Shown: in pieces, positions 29,985 to 38,109 of the stretch | Layout of the letters: each line of letters opens with the position of its first letter | How positions within the stretch are numbered: position 1 is the first letter of the stretch | Origin: Rhodospirillaceae bacterium | GTDB lineage: Bacteria; Pseudomonadota; Alphaproteobacteria; UBA6615 | Direction: 5' to 3' | NCBI GenBank assembly: GCA_002713365.1 | Contig: PASR01000008.1 | Location: 334,363-398,362 of the forward strand | Length of the DNA stretch: 64,000 nt | Notes under the pieces: generated by a model | The model's database searches: none | What the model saw: only the letters and a program-made list of their open reading frames with translations | Told to the model about the DNA's origin: nothing | Position numbers and translations under genes: made by a program

Positions 29985-30401
29985 TTACTCTAGCTCATCA
30001 CGTGCTTTCTGAAATCGTCCCGCATGACTCTTTTCAGCTTTAGCAAGTGTTTCAAACCAATCGGAAATTTCATCAAAACCTTCTTCACGCGCAGTACGTG
30101 CCATACCTGGGTACATATCTGTGTACTCGTGAGTTTCACCAGCCACAGCAGCCTCAAGATTAAGCGATGTCGTACCAATAGGTTTACCAGTTGCTGGATC
30201 ACCAACCTCCTCAAGAAATTCAAGATGCCCATGGGCATGACCTGTTTCTCCCTCAGCGGTTGAACGGAATACTGCTGCAACATCATTATAGCCCTCAACA
30301 TCAGCTTTTTGAGCAAAATAAAGATAGCGGCGGTTAGCTTGGCTTTCGCCCGCAAAGGCGTCTTTTAAATTGTCTTCAGTTTTGCTTCCTTTAAGTGACA
30401 T
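29985..30401 (-). CDS. Rubrerythrin-like diiron protein (no rubredoxin domain)
   Basis: A 138 aa four-helix ferritin-like protein with the rubrerythrin metal ligands: [39 protein letters not shown] and [11 protein letters not shown]. It lacks the C-terminal rubredoxin domain of classical rubrerythrin, so it is an erythrin-like form that would need an external electron donor. These proteins reduce peroxide. The ORF track begins 24 codons earlier; ATG at 30401 has a strong AAGGAGAG and matches the family start [12 protein letters not shown]. It is followed at 125 bp by the Fe-S protein and DUF3501 genes, and preceded by irr. Confidence 0.93.
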   Translation of the reverse strand: MSLKGSKTEDNLKDAFAGESQANRRYLYFAQKADVEGYNDVAAVFRSTAEGETGHAHGHLEFLEEVGDPATGKPIGTTSLNLEAAVAGETHEYTDMYPGMARTAREEGFDEISDWFETLAKAEKSHAGRFQKARDELE

Positions 30402-30479
30402 TAAACTCTCCTTTTTTGATCTGGTAATATTTACACAAGAAATATTGGTATATGAAAATAAAAATTCGCACACATAGGT

Positions 30480-30510
30480 ATTATATGTACGATCTAAATT
30501 AAGGTGTCAA
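30480..30510 (-). promoter_or_regulatory. Probable promoter of the rubrerythrin gene
   Basis: Minus strand TTGACA (-35, 30505-30510) and TATAAT (-10, 30480-30485), both perfect hexamers, with a 19-bp spacer that is longer than ideal. It lies 80-110 bp before the rubrerythrin ATG, in the irr-rubrerythrin gap. Confidence 0.65.
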
Positions 30511-30515
30511 TAGAA

Positions 30516-30528
30516 TAGAATGATTCTA
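30516..30528. promoter_or_regulatory. Irr-box (ICE)-like inverted repeat
   Basis: TAGAATGATTCTA: perfect 5-bp arms with a 3-nt spacer, matching the core of the reported Irr motif TTTAGAA-N3-TTCTAAA. Over the whole 7-nt arms it matches 6/7 on one side and 5/7 on the other. It ends five bases upstream of the rubrerythrin -35 and lies between that gene and irr itself. Irr binding is inferred. Confidence 0.5.
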
Positions 30529-30551
30529 ATATATATTATAAAAAACTGTTA

Positions 30552-31013
30552 TTAATAATTATTATCATCGTCTGATTTATGATTTCTTTTTAAGTGCACT
30601 ACAACACTAACTCTATCTATTAGCATGTCTGCCGGAGGGTCAGGCAATATAGTCAATGATATTTGGTCTTCTGATATATCTTTAAGGTTATCATCTTCTT
30701 TACAATAAAAATGATGGTGGTGGTGCGTGTTCGTATCAAAATATGAACGACCCGGAGCCACAACAACCTCTCGCAATAAGCCTGCTTCAGTAAACTGATT
30801 AAGAGTATTGTAAACAGTAGCTAACGAAACTTTTATACCAAAACTACAGGCCTCTTCATAAAGGGATTCAGCGGTTAAATGCCTGTCTTCACCTTCAAAT
30901 AACAACTTACTAAGAGCTAAGCGCTGTTTAGTAGGACGAAGTTTACCCTCTTTTAATCGTCTCAAAGCATCTGTATAGGGTCTATTTCTTATTTTAGTGG
31001 GTATGTATTTCAT
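30552..31013 (-). CDS. irr: Irr, heme/iron-responsive Fur-family regulator
   Basis: A 153 aa Fur-superfamily DNA-binding protein. The winged helix has RPTKQRLALSKLLFEGEDRHLTAESLY and VSLATVYNTLNQFTEAGLL. The dimerisation domain carries the histidine run THHHHHFYCKEDDNL, the heme-binding HHH feature that separates Irr from Fur. The N-terminal GCP-type heme motif of Bradyrhizobium Irr is absent. In alphaproteobacteria Irr represses or activates iron, heme and Fe-S genes. It is divergent from fabA-fabB-fabI, an arrangement seen in several alphaproteobacteria. A TGCTAG-N7-CTAGCA repeat lies 23-41 bp upstream of its start. Confidence 0.92.
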   Translation of the reverse strand: MKYIPTKIRNRPYTDALRRLKEGKLRPTKQRLALSKLLFEGEDRHLTAESLYEEACSFGIKVSLATVYNTLNQFTEAGLLREVVVAPGRSYFDTNTHHHHHFYCKEDDNLKDISEDQISLTILPDPPADMLIDRVSVVVHLKRNHKSDDDNNY

Positions 31014-31035
31014 AACAATTAATATTTGCCCTTAT

Positions 31036-31054
31036 TGCTAGATTTAAACTAGCA
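31036..31054. repeat. Inverted repeat TGCTAG-N7-CTAGCA upstream of irr
   Basis: Perfect 6-bp arms separated by ATTTAAA, located 23-41 bp before the irr start codon. The position suits an operator (autoregulation is common for Fur-family genes) or a leader hairpin. No known consensus is matched. Confidence 0.4.
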
Positions 31055-31120
31055 TCTATCTAATATATACCACTTCACATAATAGTGTATTATATGTTTC
31101 TAAAATAGCTTAAATTTAAA

Positions 31121-31136
31121 ACTTATTGCAATAAGT
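31121..31136. repeat. Perfect 16-bp palindrome between irr and fabA
   Basis: ACTTATTGCAATAAGT is fully self-complementary and sits near the middle of the 279-bp irr/fabA divergent spacer. Its core, ATTGCAAT, and a nearby ATTTGCAAAT (31190-31199) recall Fur/Mur-type boxes rich in TGCAA. The binding protein is not known. Confidence 0.4.
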
Positions 31137-31292
31137 TATGTTATCTATATAGAAACTAAAATATTGCCTGGAATAAAAAGTGATGATTAATTTGCAAATC
31201 TATTGTTTTTACGACCGGCTTAATGAGATAAACTACACTGCAAATTAACCGCATTACACCCACATGTTTATTAATGTATTGAGCTGACAAGT

Positions 31293-31823
31293 ATGGAAGA
31301 GCCTTTTTCAAAATCAAGTTTCACTTATGAAGACCTATTAAAGTGTGCCCACGGAGACCTATTTGGCCCTGGGAATGCCCGCCTTCCCCTTCCGCCAATG
31401 TTAATGTTCGATCGTATTGTTTCAATTAGTTCGAACGGTGGTAAGTATAAACAAGGCAAAATTATTGCAGAATTAGACATAACCGAAGATCTGTGGTTCT
31501 ATAAGTGCCATTTTGAAGGAGACCCGGTTATGCCTGGCTGTCTAGGGCTTGATGCTTTGTGGCAAATGCTTGGTTTTTTCTTGGGGTGGTTAAACAGACC
31601 CGGACCAGGTCGGGCCCTCTCAGTTGGAGAAGTAAAATTCTCTGGAGAAGTGAAGCCTAAAGGAAAAACCCTGAGATATCATATTGATGTAAAGAAAGTA
31701 ATAAAGCGTGCCTTCACACTAGCTATTGCAGATGGCTATGCAGAGCTGGACGACCAACTAGTATATGAGGCCACAAATTTACGTGTTGGCTTGTTTCCTG
31801 ACGGCAAAAAGGAAGGTGCGTAA
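31293..31823 (+). CDS. fabA: 3-hydroxydecanoyl-ACP dehydratase/isomerase FabA
   Basis: Key enzyme for introducing the double bond in anaerobic unsaturated fatty-acid synthesis; dehydrates 3-hydroxydecanoyl-ACP and isomerises trans-2 to cis-3. 176 aa. The active-site histidine lies in [23 protein letters not shown] and the surrounding helix [15 protein letters not shown] is typical. The N-terminus ([21 protein letters not shown]) is the FabA rather than FabZ type. The stop overlaps the fabB start (TAATG). Confidence 0.97.
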   Translation: MEEPFSKSSFTYEDLLKCAHGDLFGPGNARLPLPPMLMFDRIVSISSNGGKYKQGKIIAELDITEDLWFYKCHFEGDPVMPGCLGLDALWQMLGFFLGWLNRPGPGRALSVGEVKFSGEVKPKGKTLRYHIDVKKVIKRAFTLAIADGYAELDDQLVYEATNLRVGLFPDGKKEGA

Positions 31824-33052
31824 TGCCTAAACTACGGCGCGTCGCCATAACTGGCATGGGAATAGTATCACCTCTCGGTAATAATATTAAGGAAGTGGCA
31901 AAGAGCTTATATAATGGTCATTCAGGGGTCGTTTTTTGTGAAGATTATGCAGAAAGAGGATTCAGGAGTCACCTTCATGGAGCACCGAATATAGACTTAG
32001 ACAATCATATTGATCGAAAGTTAAGAAGGTTTATGGGTAATGGATCGGCTTATAATTATGTAGCCATGAAAGAAGCTATAGAAACCTCTGGTTTAGTTGA
32101 ATCTGAAATAAGTGATGAACGAACAGGTTTAGTAATGGGCTCTGGAGGACCATCTACCTCAGCACTTGTAACTGCTGCCGACACCGCAAGAAATAGTAGC
32201 GCAAAACGAGTTGGTCCATATGCTGTGCCCAAGTCAATGTGCTCAACTAACTCAGCTAATATTTCCACTGCATTTCATATGCGTGGTCTAAGTTATTCTA
32301 TAAGCTCTGCCTGTTCAACGAGCGCACACTGTATCGGAAACGGAGCAGAACTAATTCAATGGGGAAAACAGGATATAGTTTTTGCTGGTGGCGGAGAAGA
32401 ACTTCATTGGAGCCTGACTGTCCTTTTTGATGCTATGGGGGCTTTATCATCAAAATATAATAATTCACCCGAAAAAGCGTCCCGACCATTCGACATCAGC
32501 AGAGATGGATTCGTAATTGCAGGAGGGGCAGGGGTTATTGTTCTAGAAGAACTAGAGCGCGCTAAATCTCGGGGTGCTAAAATATACGGTGAGATAGTTG
32601 GTTACGGAGCCACATCAGATGGAGTAGATATGGTGGCCCCCTCTGGTGAAGGCGCTGTGAGATGTATGCGCATGGCAACTGAAAATATAGGCAATACTGC
32701 TGTGGATTATATAAATGCCCACGGCACTTCAACGCCTGCAGGCGATATCACAGAATTAAAAGCTATACGTGAAGTATTTAAAACACAAAAACCTCGTATT
32801 TCTTCAACTAAATCATTAACAGGACACTCACAAGGGGCCACGGGGGTACACGAGGCCATCTACTCACTACTTATGCTCGACCATGATTTTATAGCGGCAT
32901 CAGCCAATATAGAAGAACTTGATCCCGAGGCTGAAGACTCAGAAATTGTTACCAAACGAATTGATAACGCAGGTCTTGAATGCGTGATGTCTAATAGTTT
33001 CGGCTTTGGAGGCACTAATGCTGCTCTAATATTCAAGAGCTATAATGACTGA
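31823..33052 (+). CDS. fabB: 3-oxoacyl-ACP synthase I (FabB)
   Basis: Condensing enzyme that elongates the cis-3-decenoyl-ACP made by FabA. 409 aa. The Cys-His-His triad is visible: [24 protein letters not shown] and [24 protein letters not shown] and the C-terminal [16 protein letters not shown] are also standard. Joined to fabA (1-nt overlap) and fabI (8-nt overlap), so the three are one operon controlling unsaturated lipid production. Confidence 0.97.
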   Translation: MPKLRRVAITGMGIVSPLGNNIKEVAKSLYNGHSGVVFCEDYAERGFRSHLHGAPNIDLDNHIDRKLRRFMGNGSAYNYVAMKEAIETSGLVESEISDERTGLVMGSGGPSTSALVTAADTARNSSAKRVGPYAVPKSMCSTNSANISTAFHMRGLSYSISSACSTSAHCIGNGAELIQWGKQDIVFAGGGEELHWSLTVLFDAMGALSSKYNNSPEKASRPFDISRDGFVIAGGAGVIVLEELERAKSRGAKIYGEIVGYGATSDGVDMVAPSGEGAVRCMRMATENIGNTAVDYINAHGTSTPAGDITELKAIREVFKTQKPRISSTKSLTGHSQGATGVHEAIYSLLMLDHDFIAASANIEELDPEAEDSEIVTKRIDNAGLECVMSNSFGFGGTNAALIFKSYND

Positions 33053-33899
33053 AGTCAAGGAATCCATGAACACAGAACCTAAAATTGAGCTAAGTAACAC
33101 AGACCAGAATCCAGTGTCTGGATCAATTATGCAGGGTAAACGCGGCTTAATAATGGGCGTGGCAAATGACCATTCAATAGCCTGGGGAATTGCACGCGCA
33201 CTAGCCTCACAAGGGGCTGAACTTGCCTTCACCTACCAGTCCGATTCTTTTGCCAAACGCGTTGAACCGCTGGCGGCCTCTGTTGGAACATCCAAGCTTA
33301 TTGAGTGTGACGTGGCCGACCCCACGAGTATAGAAAAAGCTTTTTCTAAAACCACCATAATTTGGGAAGATCTAGATTTCATTGTTCACGCAATTGCGTA
33401 CTCCGATAAAGAAGAATTAAAAGGAAGATATGTAGACACATCCCAAGAAAACTTTCTTAATACTATGAACATTTCTTGTTACTCATTTACAGCCGTAGCT
33501 CAAAAAGCAGCCCAATTAATGAAAAATGGTGGTGCTATGGTGACCCTAACTTATCATGGGGCACAGCAAGTAATGCCTAACTATAACGTTATGGGGGTTG
33601 CTAAAGCCGCACTTGAGTCATCTGTAAGATATTTAGCAGCTGATTTAGGGCCCGATAAAATTAGAGTGAACGCAATATCAGCTGGCCCCATGCGAACTCT
33701 CGCTGGCTCTGCTGTAGGTTCTGCACGCCAAGTTTACAACTATAATCGTGAAGTTGCTCCGCTAAGAAGAAATGTTATATTGGATGATGTTGGAGGCGCA
33801 GGGCTATACTTGCTGTCTGACCTAGCAAGTGCAGTTACTGGAGAAGTGCATTATGTAGACTGTGGCTTTAAGGCCATAGGGATGCCCTCACCAAAATAA
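33045..33899 (+). CDS. fabI: Enoyl-ACP reductase FabI
   Basis: NADH-dependent last step of the fatty-acid elongation cycle, 284 aa. SDR-type fold with [20 protein letters not shown] at the nucleotide site and the FabI catalytic Tyr-x6-Lys in [14 protein letters not shown]. The C-terminus has [25 protein letters not shown]. About 25 residues precede the conserved core; the overlap with fabB sets the first ATG at 33045, though an ATG eight codons later or Met29 could also be used. Confidence 0.96.
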   Translation: MTEVKESMNTEPKIELSNTDQNPVSGSIMQGKRGLIMGVANDHSIAWGIARALASQGAELAFTYQSDSFAKRVEPLAASVGTSKLIECDVADPTSIEKAFSKTTIIWEDLDFIVHAIAYSDKEELKGRYVDTSQENFLNTMNISCYSFTAVAQKAAQLMKNGGAMVTLTYHGAQQVMPNYNVMGVAKAALESSVRYLAADLGPDKIRVNAISAGPMRTLAGSAVGSARQVYNYNREVAPLRRNVILDDVGGAGLYLLSDLASAVTGEVHYVDCGFKAIGMPSPK

Positions 33900-33933
33900 A
33901 ACCAAGTAAAACCATAGGCGACAGTAGGTATAT

Positions 33934-33966
33934 TAGGCGGCCAGATTTAAACCTGAGCCGCCCTTA
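33934..33966. terminator. Bidirectional terminator between fabI and pnp
   Basis: Stem GGCGGC-CAG / CTG-A-GCCGCC with one bulged A and an AT-rich loop, extended by TTA/TAA-type pairs. It lies in the 87-bp gap between the convergent fabI and pnp genes. T-tracts are short, so strength is uncertain. Confidence 0.6.
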
Positions 33967-33986
33967 ATATAAACTTTCGATTATTA

Positions 33987-36179
33987 TTATCTATCAGTTG
34001 ATCGAGGACGGCGTGATCGGCGCGACGGGCGTCCTTCACCTCCGCTATCTCCAGAGGCCCGAGGTTCACGCGGAGGACGTGTATCTTCTAACTCTTCGCC
34101 GGTCTCTTGATCTACGAGGCGCATAGAAAGTTTCACCTTTCCTCTATCATCAAGGCCTATAACCTTAACCTTAACCTCATCTCCTTCGTTAACAACATCC
34201 GTCACTTGTGCAACTCTCTCATTCAATATCTCAGAAATATGAACTAAGCCATCTTTAGGGCCAAGAAAATTAACAAATGCTCCAAAGTCCATAACCTTAA
34301 CAACTTTGCCCGTATATATAGCACCGACTTCTGCTTCAGCTACAATATCCTTAATCCAGTCCATTGCTCGCTGAGCTGCATCTCCGTCAGCAGAAGCTAT
34401 TTTAATGAGTCCTTCGTCATTAATGTCAATTTTACATCCAGTTTCCTCACATATTTCTCTTATTACCTTGCCTCCTGTTCCAATAACTTCTCGAATTTTA
34501 TCTGCCGGAACATTCATGGTAGTTATACGAGGAGCATGGGCTGATAGCTCACCTCTTGACTCAGTGAGTGCCTTAGACATTTCACCAAGGATATGCAGAC
34601 GACCGTCTCTTGCTTGCCCCAAAGCAATTTGCATAATTTCTTCAGTTATAGAGGTGATTTTAATGTCCATCTGTAGAGATGTTATACCGGTCTCAGTACC
34701 TGCTACTTTAAAATCGATGTCACCAAGGTGATCCTCATCACCAAGAATATCTGACAAAACAGCATAGCCATCATCTTCTTTTATAAGCCCCATAGCTATT
34801 CCAGCAACAGGGGCCTTTAAGGGTACTCCTGCATCCATCATTGATAATGAGCTACCGCAGACCGTAGCCATAGACGAGGAACCATTTGATTCTGTTATCT
34901 CGGACACAACTCGGATAGTATAAGGAAACTCCTCTTTTGGAGGTAATAATGGGCGAATAGCTCTCCACGCTAACTTACCATGGCCAATTTCTCTCCGCCC
35001 AGGGCCAAACATGCGACCTGCTTCTCCCACAGAATAAGGTGGAAAATTATAGTGCAACATGAAATGTTCACGATACTCACCTTCAAGCGCGTCTATTATC
35101 TGTTCGTCCTGACCAGTGCCCAACGTGGTTACTACCATAGCTTGGGTCTCACCGCGGGTGAAAACAGCAGAGCCATGACTCCTAGGTAACATTGAAACCA
35201 AACAATCTATAGGTCTAACCGTAGTGGTATCACGACCATCTATACGTTTACCAGTATCGAGAATGTCTCTACGAACAATATCTTTTTCTAGGTTTTTAAG
35301 AGGGCTACTTACAATCTTCTCTTCTTCTTCCGAAAGTTGCTCAATAACGGATTTTTTTGCCTCAGATATTTTTTCTTGACGAACTTGCTTAACAGTTTCT
35401 TTATAAGCTTCCCTTAAACCCGCCTCACCCAGTTCTTGTACTTTCTGAGCCAAATCAATAACTTCTTGCGGAGTATCCTCAATTGGCCGTGGTTCTTTAG
35501 CCGCCTGTTCTGCTAATTCTATAATGGCATTAATTACATCTTGGTAAGCTTCATGTCCAAACATTACAGCGCCCAACATAATCTCCTCAGAAAGCTCATT
35601 GGCCTCTGATTCAACCATCAAAACACCCTCTCGAGTTCCTGCAACCACAAGGTCTAACTGGGAATCAGCCATTTGTTCGGCTATTGGGTTTAAAACGTAT
35701 TCACCCTCTATATAACCAACTCTCGCACCAGCAATTGGACCCATGAAAGGTAGGCCTGATATAGTTAACGCTGCAGATGCGCCAACTAGTGCAACAATGT
35801 CTGGATCATTTTCTAAATCATGGGATATTACAGTCGTTATAATCTGTGTTTCACAACGAAAGCTAGGGTGAAATAAAGGACGGACCGGCCTATCAATAAG
35901 CCTTGAAGTAAGAGTCTCTTTCTCTGTTGCGCGTCCTTCACGTTTAAAAAAACCACCAGGTATTTTGCCTGCCGCAAAAGTTTTTTCTTGATAATTAACA
36001 GTTAATGGAAAAAAATCCAGTCCAGCTCTTTGTTCTTTAGCACCGACCACAGTGCATAAAGCTGATGTTTCTCCATATGTAACTAAAACAGCTCCATCAG
36101 CTTGTCGGGCAACTCGACCCGTTTCAAAAATGAGCGGCCTTCCGCCCCATTCAATTTCTTTACGAACGACATCAAACAT
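33987..36179 (-). CDS. pnp: Polyribonucleotide nucleotidyltransferase (PNPase)
   Basis: Phosphorolytic 3'-5' exoribonuclease and degradosome component, 730 aa. Two RNase PH domains ([43 protein letters not shown]; second with [15 protein letters not shown] and [19 protein letters not shown]), a KH domain ([19 protein letters not shown]) and an S1 domain ([26 protein letters not shown]), then an Arg/Ser-rich tail. The ORF track begins 19 codons upstream; the ATG at 36179 gives the family start [13 protein letters not shown] and has GGGG upstream. Downstream of rpsO, as in most proteobacteria. Confidence 0.97.
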   Translation of the reverse strand: MFDVVRKEIEWGGRPLIFETGRVARQADGAVLVTYGETSALCTVVGAKEQRAGLDFFPLTVNYQEKTFAAGKIPGGFFKREGRATEKETLTSRLIDRPVRPLFHPSFRCETQIITTVISHDLENDPDIVALVGASAALTISGLPFMGPIAGARVGYIEGEYVLNPIAEQMADSQLDLVVAGTREGVLMVESEANELSEEIMLGAVMFGHEAYQDVINAIIELAEQAAKEPRPIEDTPQEVIDLAQKVQELGEAGLREAYKETVKQVRQEKISEAKKSVIEQLSEEEEKIVSSPLKNLEKDIVRRDILDTGKRIDGRDTTTVRPIDCLVSMLPRSHGSAVFTRGETQAMVVTTLGTGQDEQIIDALEGEYREHFMLHYNFPPYSVGEAGRMFGPGRREIGHGKLAWRAIRPLLPPKEEFPYTIRVVSEITESNGSSSMATVCGSSLSMMDAGVPLKAPVAGIAMGLIKEDDGYAVLSDILGDEDHLGDIDFKVAGTETGITSLQMDIKITSITEEIMQIALGQARDGRLHILGEMSKALTESRGELSAHAPRITTMNVPADKIREVIGTGGKVIREICEETGCKIDINDEGLIKIASADGDAAQRAMDWIKDIVAEAEVGAIYTGKVVKVMDFGAFVNFLGPKDGLVHISEILNERVAQVTDVVNEGDEVKVKVIGLDDRGKVKLSMRLVDQETGEELEDTRPPREPRASGDSGGEGRPSRRSRRPRSTDR

Positions 36180-36375
36180 ATATTTACCCCAACTTACTTC
36201 AGCCATCCAAGCCACTCTCGAATGACTGACCCGCACATAGGCGGGATATCAAATACTACTGGTATATTTAACCTAAAGCAGCATGTGCGCAGCGGATCCG
36301 CGCTACGACCGGTATCGCCGAATTGCGCAACCGAATCGGTGTTTCATATTTATAGATAAACATTATAAAATATTA
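36180..36375 (-). promoter_or_regulatory. rpsO-pnp leader with several hairpins
   Basis: 196-nt spacer with GC-rich self-complementary elements in otherwise AT-rich DNA: CCCGC-N6-GCGGG (36230-36245), the 10-bp palindrome GCGGATCCGC (about 36292-36301), and a CCGAATTGCGCAACCGAATCGG segment (about 36318-36339). In E. coli the same interval carries an RNase III-cleaved hairpin through which PNPase autoregulates. Similar control is plausible here but unproven. Confidence 0.5.
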
Positions 36376-36645
36376 TTATCGACGAAGACCTAGACGATCC
36401 ACTAATACTTTATAACGTTCTTCGCTCTTGCGCTTTGTGTAATTTAACAGCCTACGCCTTTGCCCCACCATAAGCAGCAGCCCTCGGCGCGAATGATGGT
36501 CTTTTGCGTGAGTTTTTAAATGTTCAGTTAAATTTATAATACGCTCAGTCAAAACAGCAACCTGCACTTCAGGTGAGCCTGTATCATCTTCTTTGGTTTG
36601 AAATTCTTTAATAACTTCAGCTTTACGGTGTGATGTAATCGACAT
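36376..36645 (-). CDS. rpsO: 30S ribosomal protein S15
   Basis: An 89 aa S15 protein that binds the 16S central domain. Family sequence is unmistakable: [46 protein letters not shown] and the C-terminal [12 protein letters not shown]. The track's upstream start (at 36666) is replaced by the ATG at 36645, which has GGGAGAAG and yields the normal length. 17 bp after truB, so it is co-transcribed with the infB cluster. Confidence 0.98.
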   Translation of the reverse strand: MSITSHRKAEVIKEFQTKEDDTGSPEVQVAVLTERIINLTEHLKTHAKDHHSRRGLLLMVGQRRRLLNYTKRKSEERYKVLVDRLGLRR

Positions 36646-36662
36646 TTTAACTTCTCCCGGTA

Positions 36663-37589
36663 TCAAAGGTTTAATACACGAATAGGGCGGATTTTTATTC
36701 CGTCAACACGAACCAGGGCTACAGGCCCAGTCGTCTCAACTGCCAGGACAATTCCTTTATCGCCCACCGCCTCAATCTGTTTTCGATTCTGCTCTTCCAG
36801 AACCTGAATCGCCTGCCCATTACGTAACCGCAATGCTTCTGTATCCGATATATTCAGAGACGGGATACCGTCCAGCGCTGTCTCAATCGGAAGCAGGATT
36901 GGATACTTAGCCGCACTATGACCAAGTTTTTTAATTTTTGCCAGCGAAATTGCTTCAGATACGTTAAAAGGGCCAACTGAAATTCGCTTCAAATCAGATA
37001 AATAGCCACATGTCCCCAACTCGGCGGCTAAATCACGGGCAAGTCCACGCATATAAGCCCCTTTACCGCTTTTAACTGAAAAGACAGCACTATCTCTATT
37101 ATTTACGTACATTAACTCAAATGACAAGATCGTTATCTCCCTTGGTGACAATTTTACATCCTCACCAGACCTTGCCAGTGCATAAGCCCTAACTCCATCT
37201 ACCATTATAGCAGAATAAGCAGGGGGCACCTGAATAATATTTCCTATAAAAAGGGGCAGTTTAGCAATTATATCAGATTCTCTTGGTCTGGAGTTAGAAA
37301 CCTCAATCGTGCTTCCTTGTTCATCATCAGTGTCTCTTCTTTCACCCCAGTTAATTGTAAATACATATTCTTTATGTGCATTCACTGCGAAAGGCACTGT
37401 TTTAGTTGCCTCTCCTAAAGCCATAGGTAAAACTCCACTTGCGGATGGATCCAAAGTTCCGGCATGCCCTAACTTAGCTGCCTCAGTCGTACGCCTAACA
37501 ATATTTACACATGAGGCAGAAGTCATACCTGCAGGCTTATCAACATTAATCCACCCATTAATAATTCTACCACCACGCCTACGACCCAT
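36663..37589 (-). CDS. truB: tRNA pseudouridine(55) synthase TruB
   Basis: Makes pseudouridine 55 in the T-loop of tRNAs. 308 aa. [17 protein letters not shown], the catalytic-aspartate motif [15 protein letters not shown] and the [13 protein letters not shown] block are all present, with a C-terminal PUA-like region. The start overlaps rbfA by 11 nt, so the two are translationally coupled. Normal length for the alphaproteobacterial form. Confidence 0.97.
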   Translation of the reverse strand: MGRRRGGRIINGWINVDKPAGMTSASCVNIVRRTTEAAKLGHAGTLDPSASGVLPMALGEATKTVPFAVNAHKEYVFTINWGERRDTDDEQGSTIEVSNSRPRESDIIAKLPLFIGNIIQVPPAYSAIMVDGVRAYALARSGEDVKLSPREITILSFELMYVNNRDSAVFSVKSGKGAYMRGLARDLAAELGTCGYLSDLKRISVGPFNVSEAISLAKIKKLGHSAAKYPILLPIETALDGIPSLNISDTEALRLRNGQAIQVLEEQNRKQIEAVGDKGIVLAVETTGPVALVRVDGIKIRPIRVLNL

Positions 37590-37998
37590 TTTCTCCCTCC
37601 TGGTTGAAGCGAGGTTTTCCAGTATGATTTTTATTAATAATCATCTCTATACGTTCTGCATTATCAAAGCTATCATCGTACTCAAACTTAAGGTTAGGAG
37701 TGTGTCGTAATTTAATGCTACCCGCCAATTGGCCGCGTATATAGCTAGCGGCACGGCTGAGTGCAGGCAATATTTTTTCGGGGTCTCCTATTAGAGGAAT
37801 AACAAATACTGTTGCATTACGCATATCAGGACTTACTTTAACTTCTGTTACAGTAATTGGCTGATCAACTAATTCTGGATCACGAAAATTAGCCTGTAAA
37901 ACCATTTGCGACAATGCATGCCGTATTTCCTCAGAAACGCGAAGTTGCCGCTGACTTGGAGCTCTACTCGTACCGGCACTATTAGCTTTTTTTCTCAT
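37579..37998 (-). CDS. rbfA: Ribosome-binding factor A
   Basis: Small KH-fold protein for late 30S maturation, 139 aa. RQLRVSEEIRHALSQMV at the N-terminus, VTEVKVSPDMRNATVFVIPL and the KLRHTPNLKFEYDDSFDNAERIE region are diagnostic. The N-terminal basic/Ser-rich stretch (KKANSAGTSRAPSQ) is longer than in E. coli. It lies 111 bp after infB, within the nusA-infB cluster, and overlaps truB. Confidence 0.95.
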   Translation of the reverse strand: MRKKANSAGTSRAPSQRQLRVSEEIRHALSQMVLQANFRDPELVDQPITVTEVKVSPDMRNATVFVIPLIGDPEKILPALSRAASYIRGQLAGSIKLRHTPNLKFEYDDSFDNAERIEMIINKNHTGKPRFNQEGENGS

Positions 37999-38109
37999 TG
38001 ATTACATTCCATAAATCACCTTTAAGACTTCAAAGGGATTCTTAAGGGGTATCCTCGTGTGATACACATCACCTATTTAGTGGTAATTACTATCCTGGCC
38101 TAATTTAGA

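Noticed and set aside
37309-37710. Long antisense ORFs such as those opposite truB, nusA (41484-42176, 42330-42896), cobT and cobS
   Set aside because: They lie opposite well-supported genes and have no recognisable domains or start signals.
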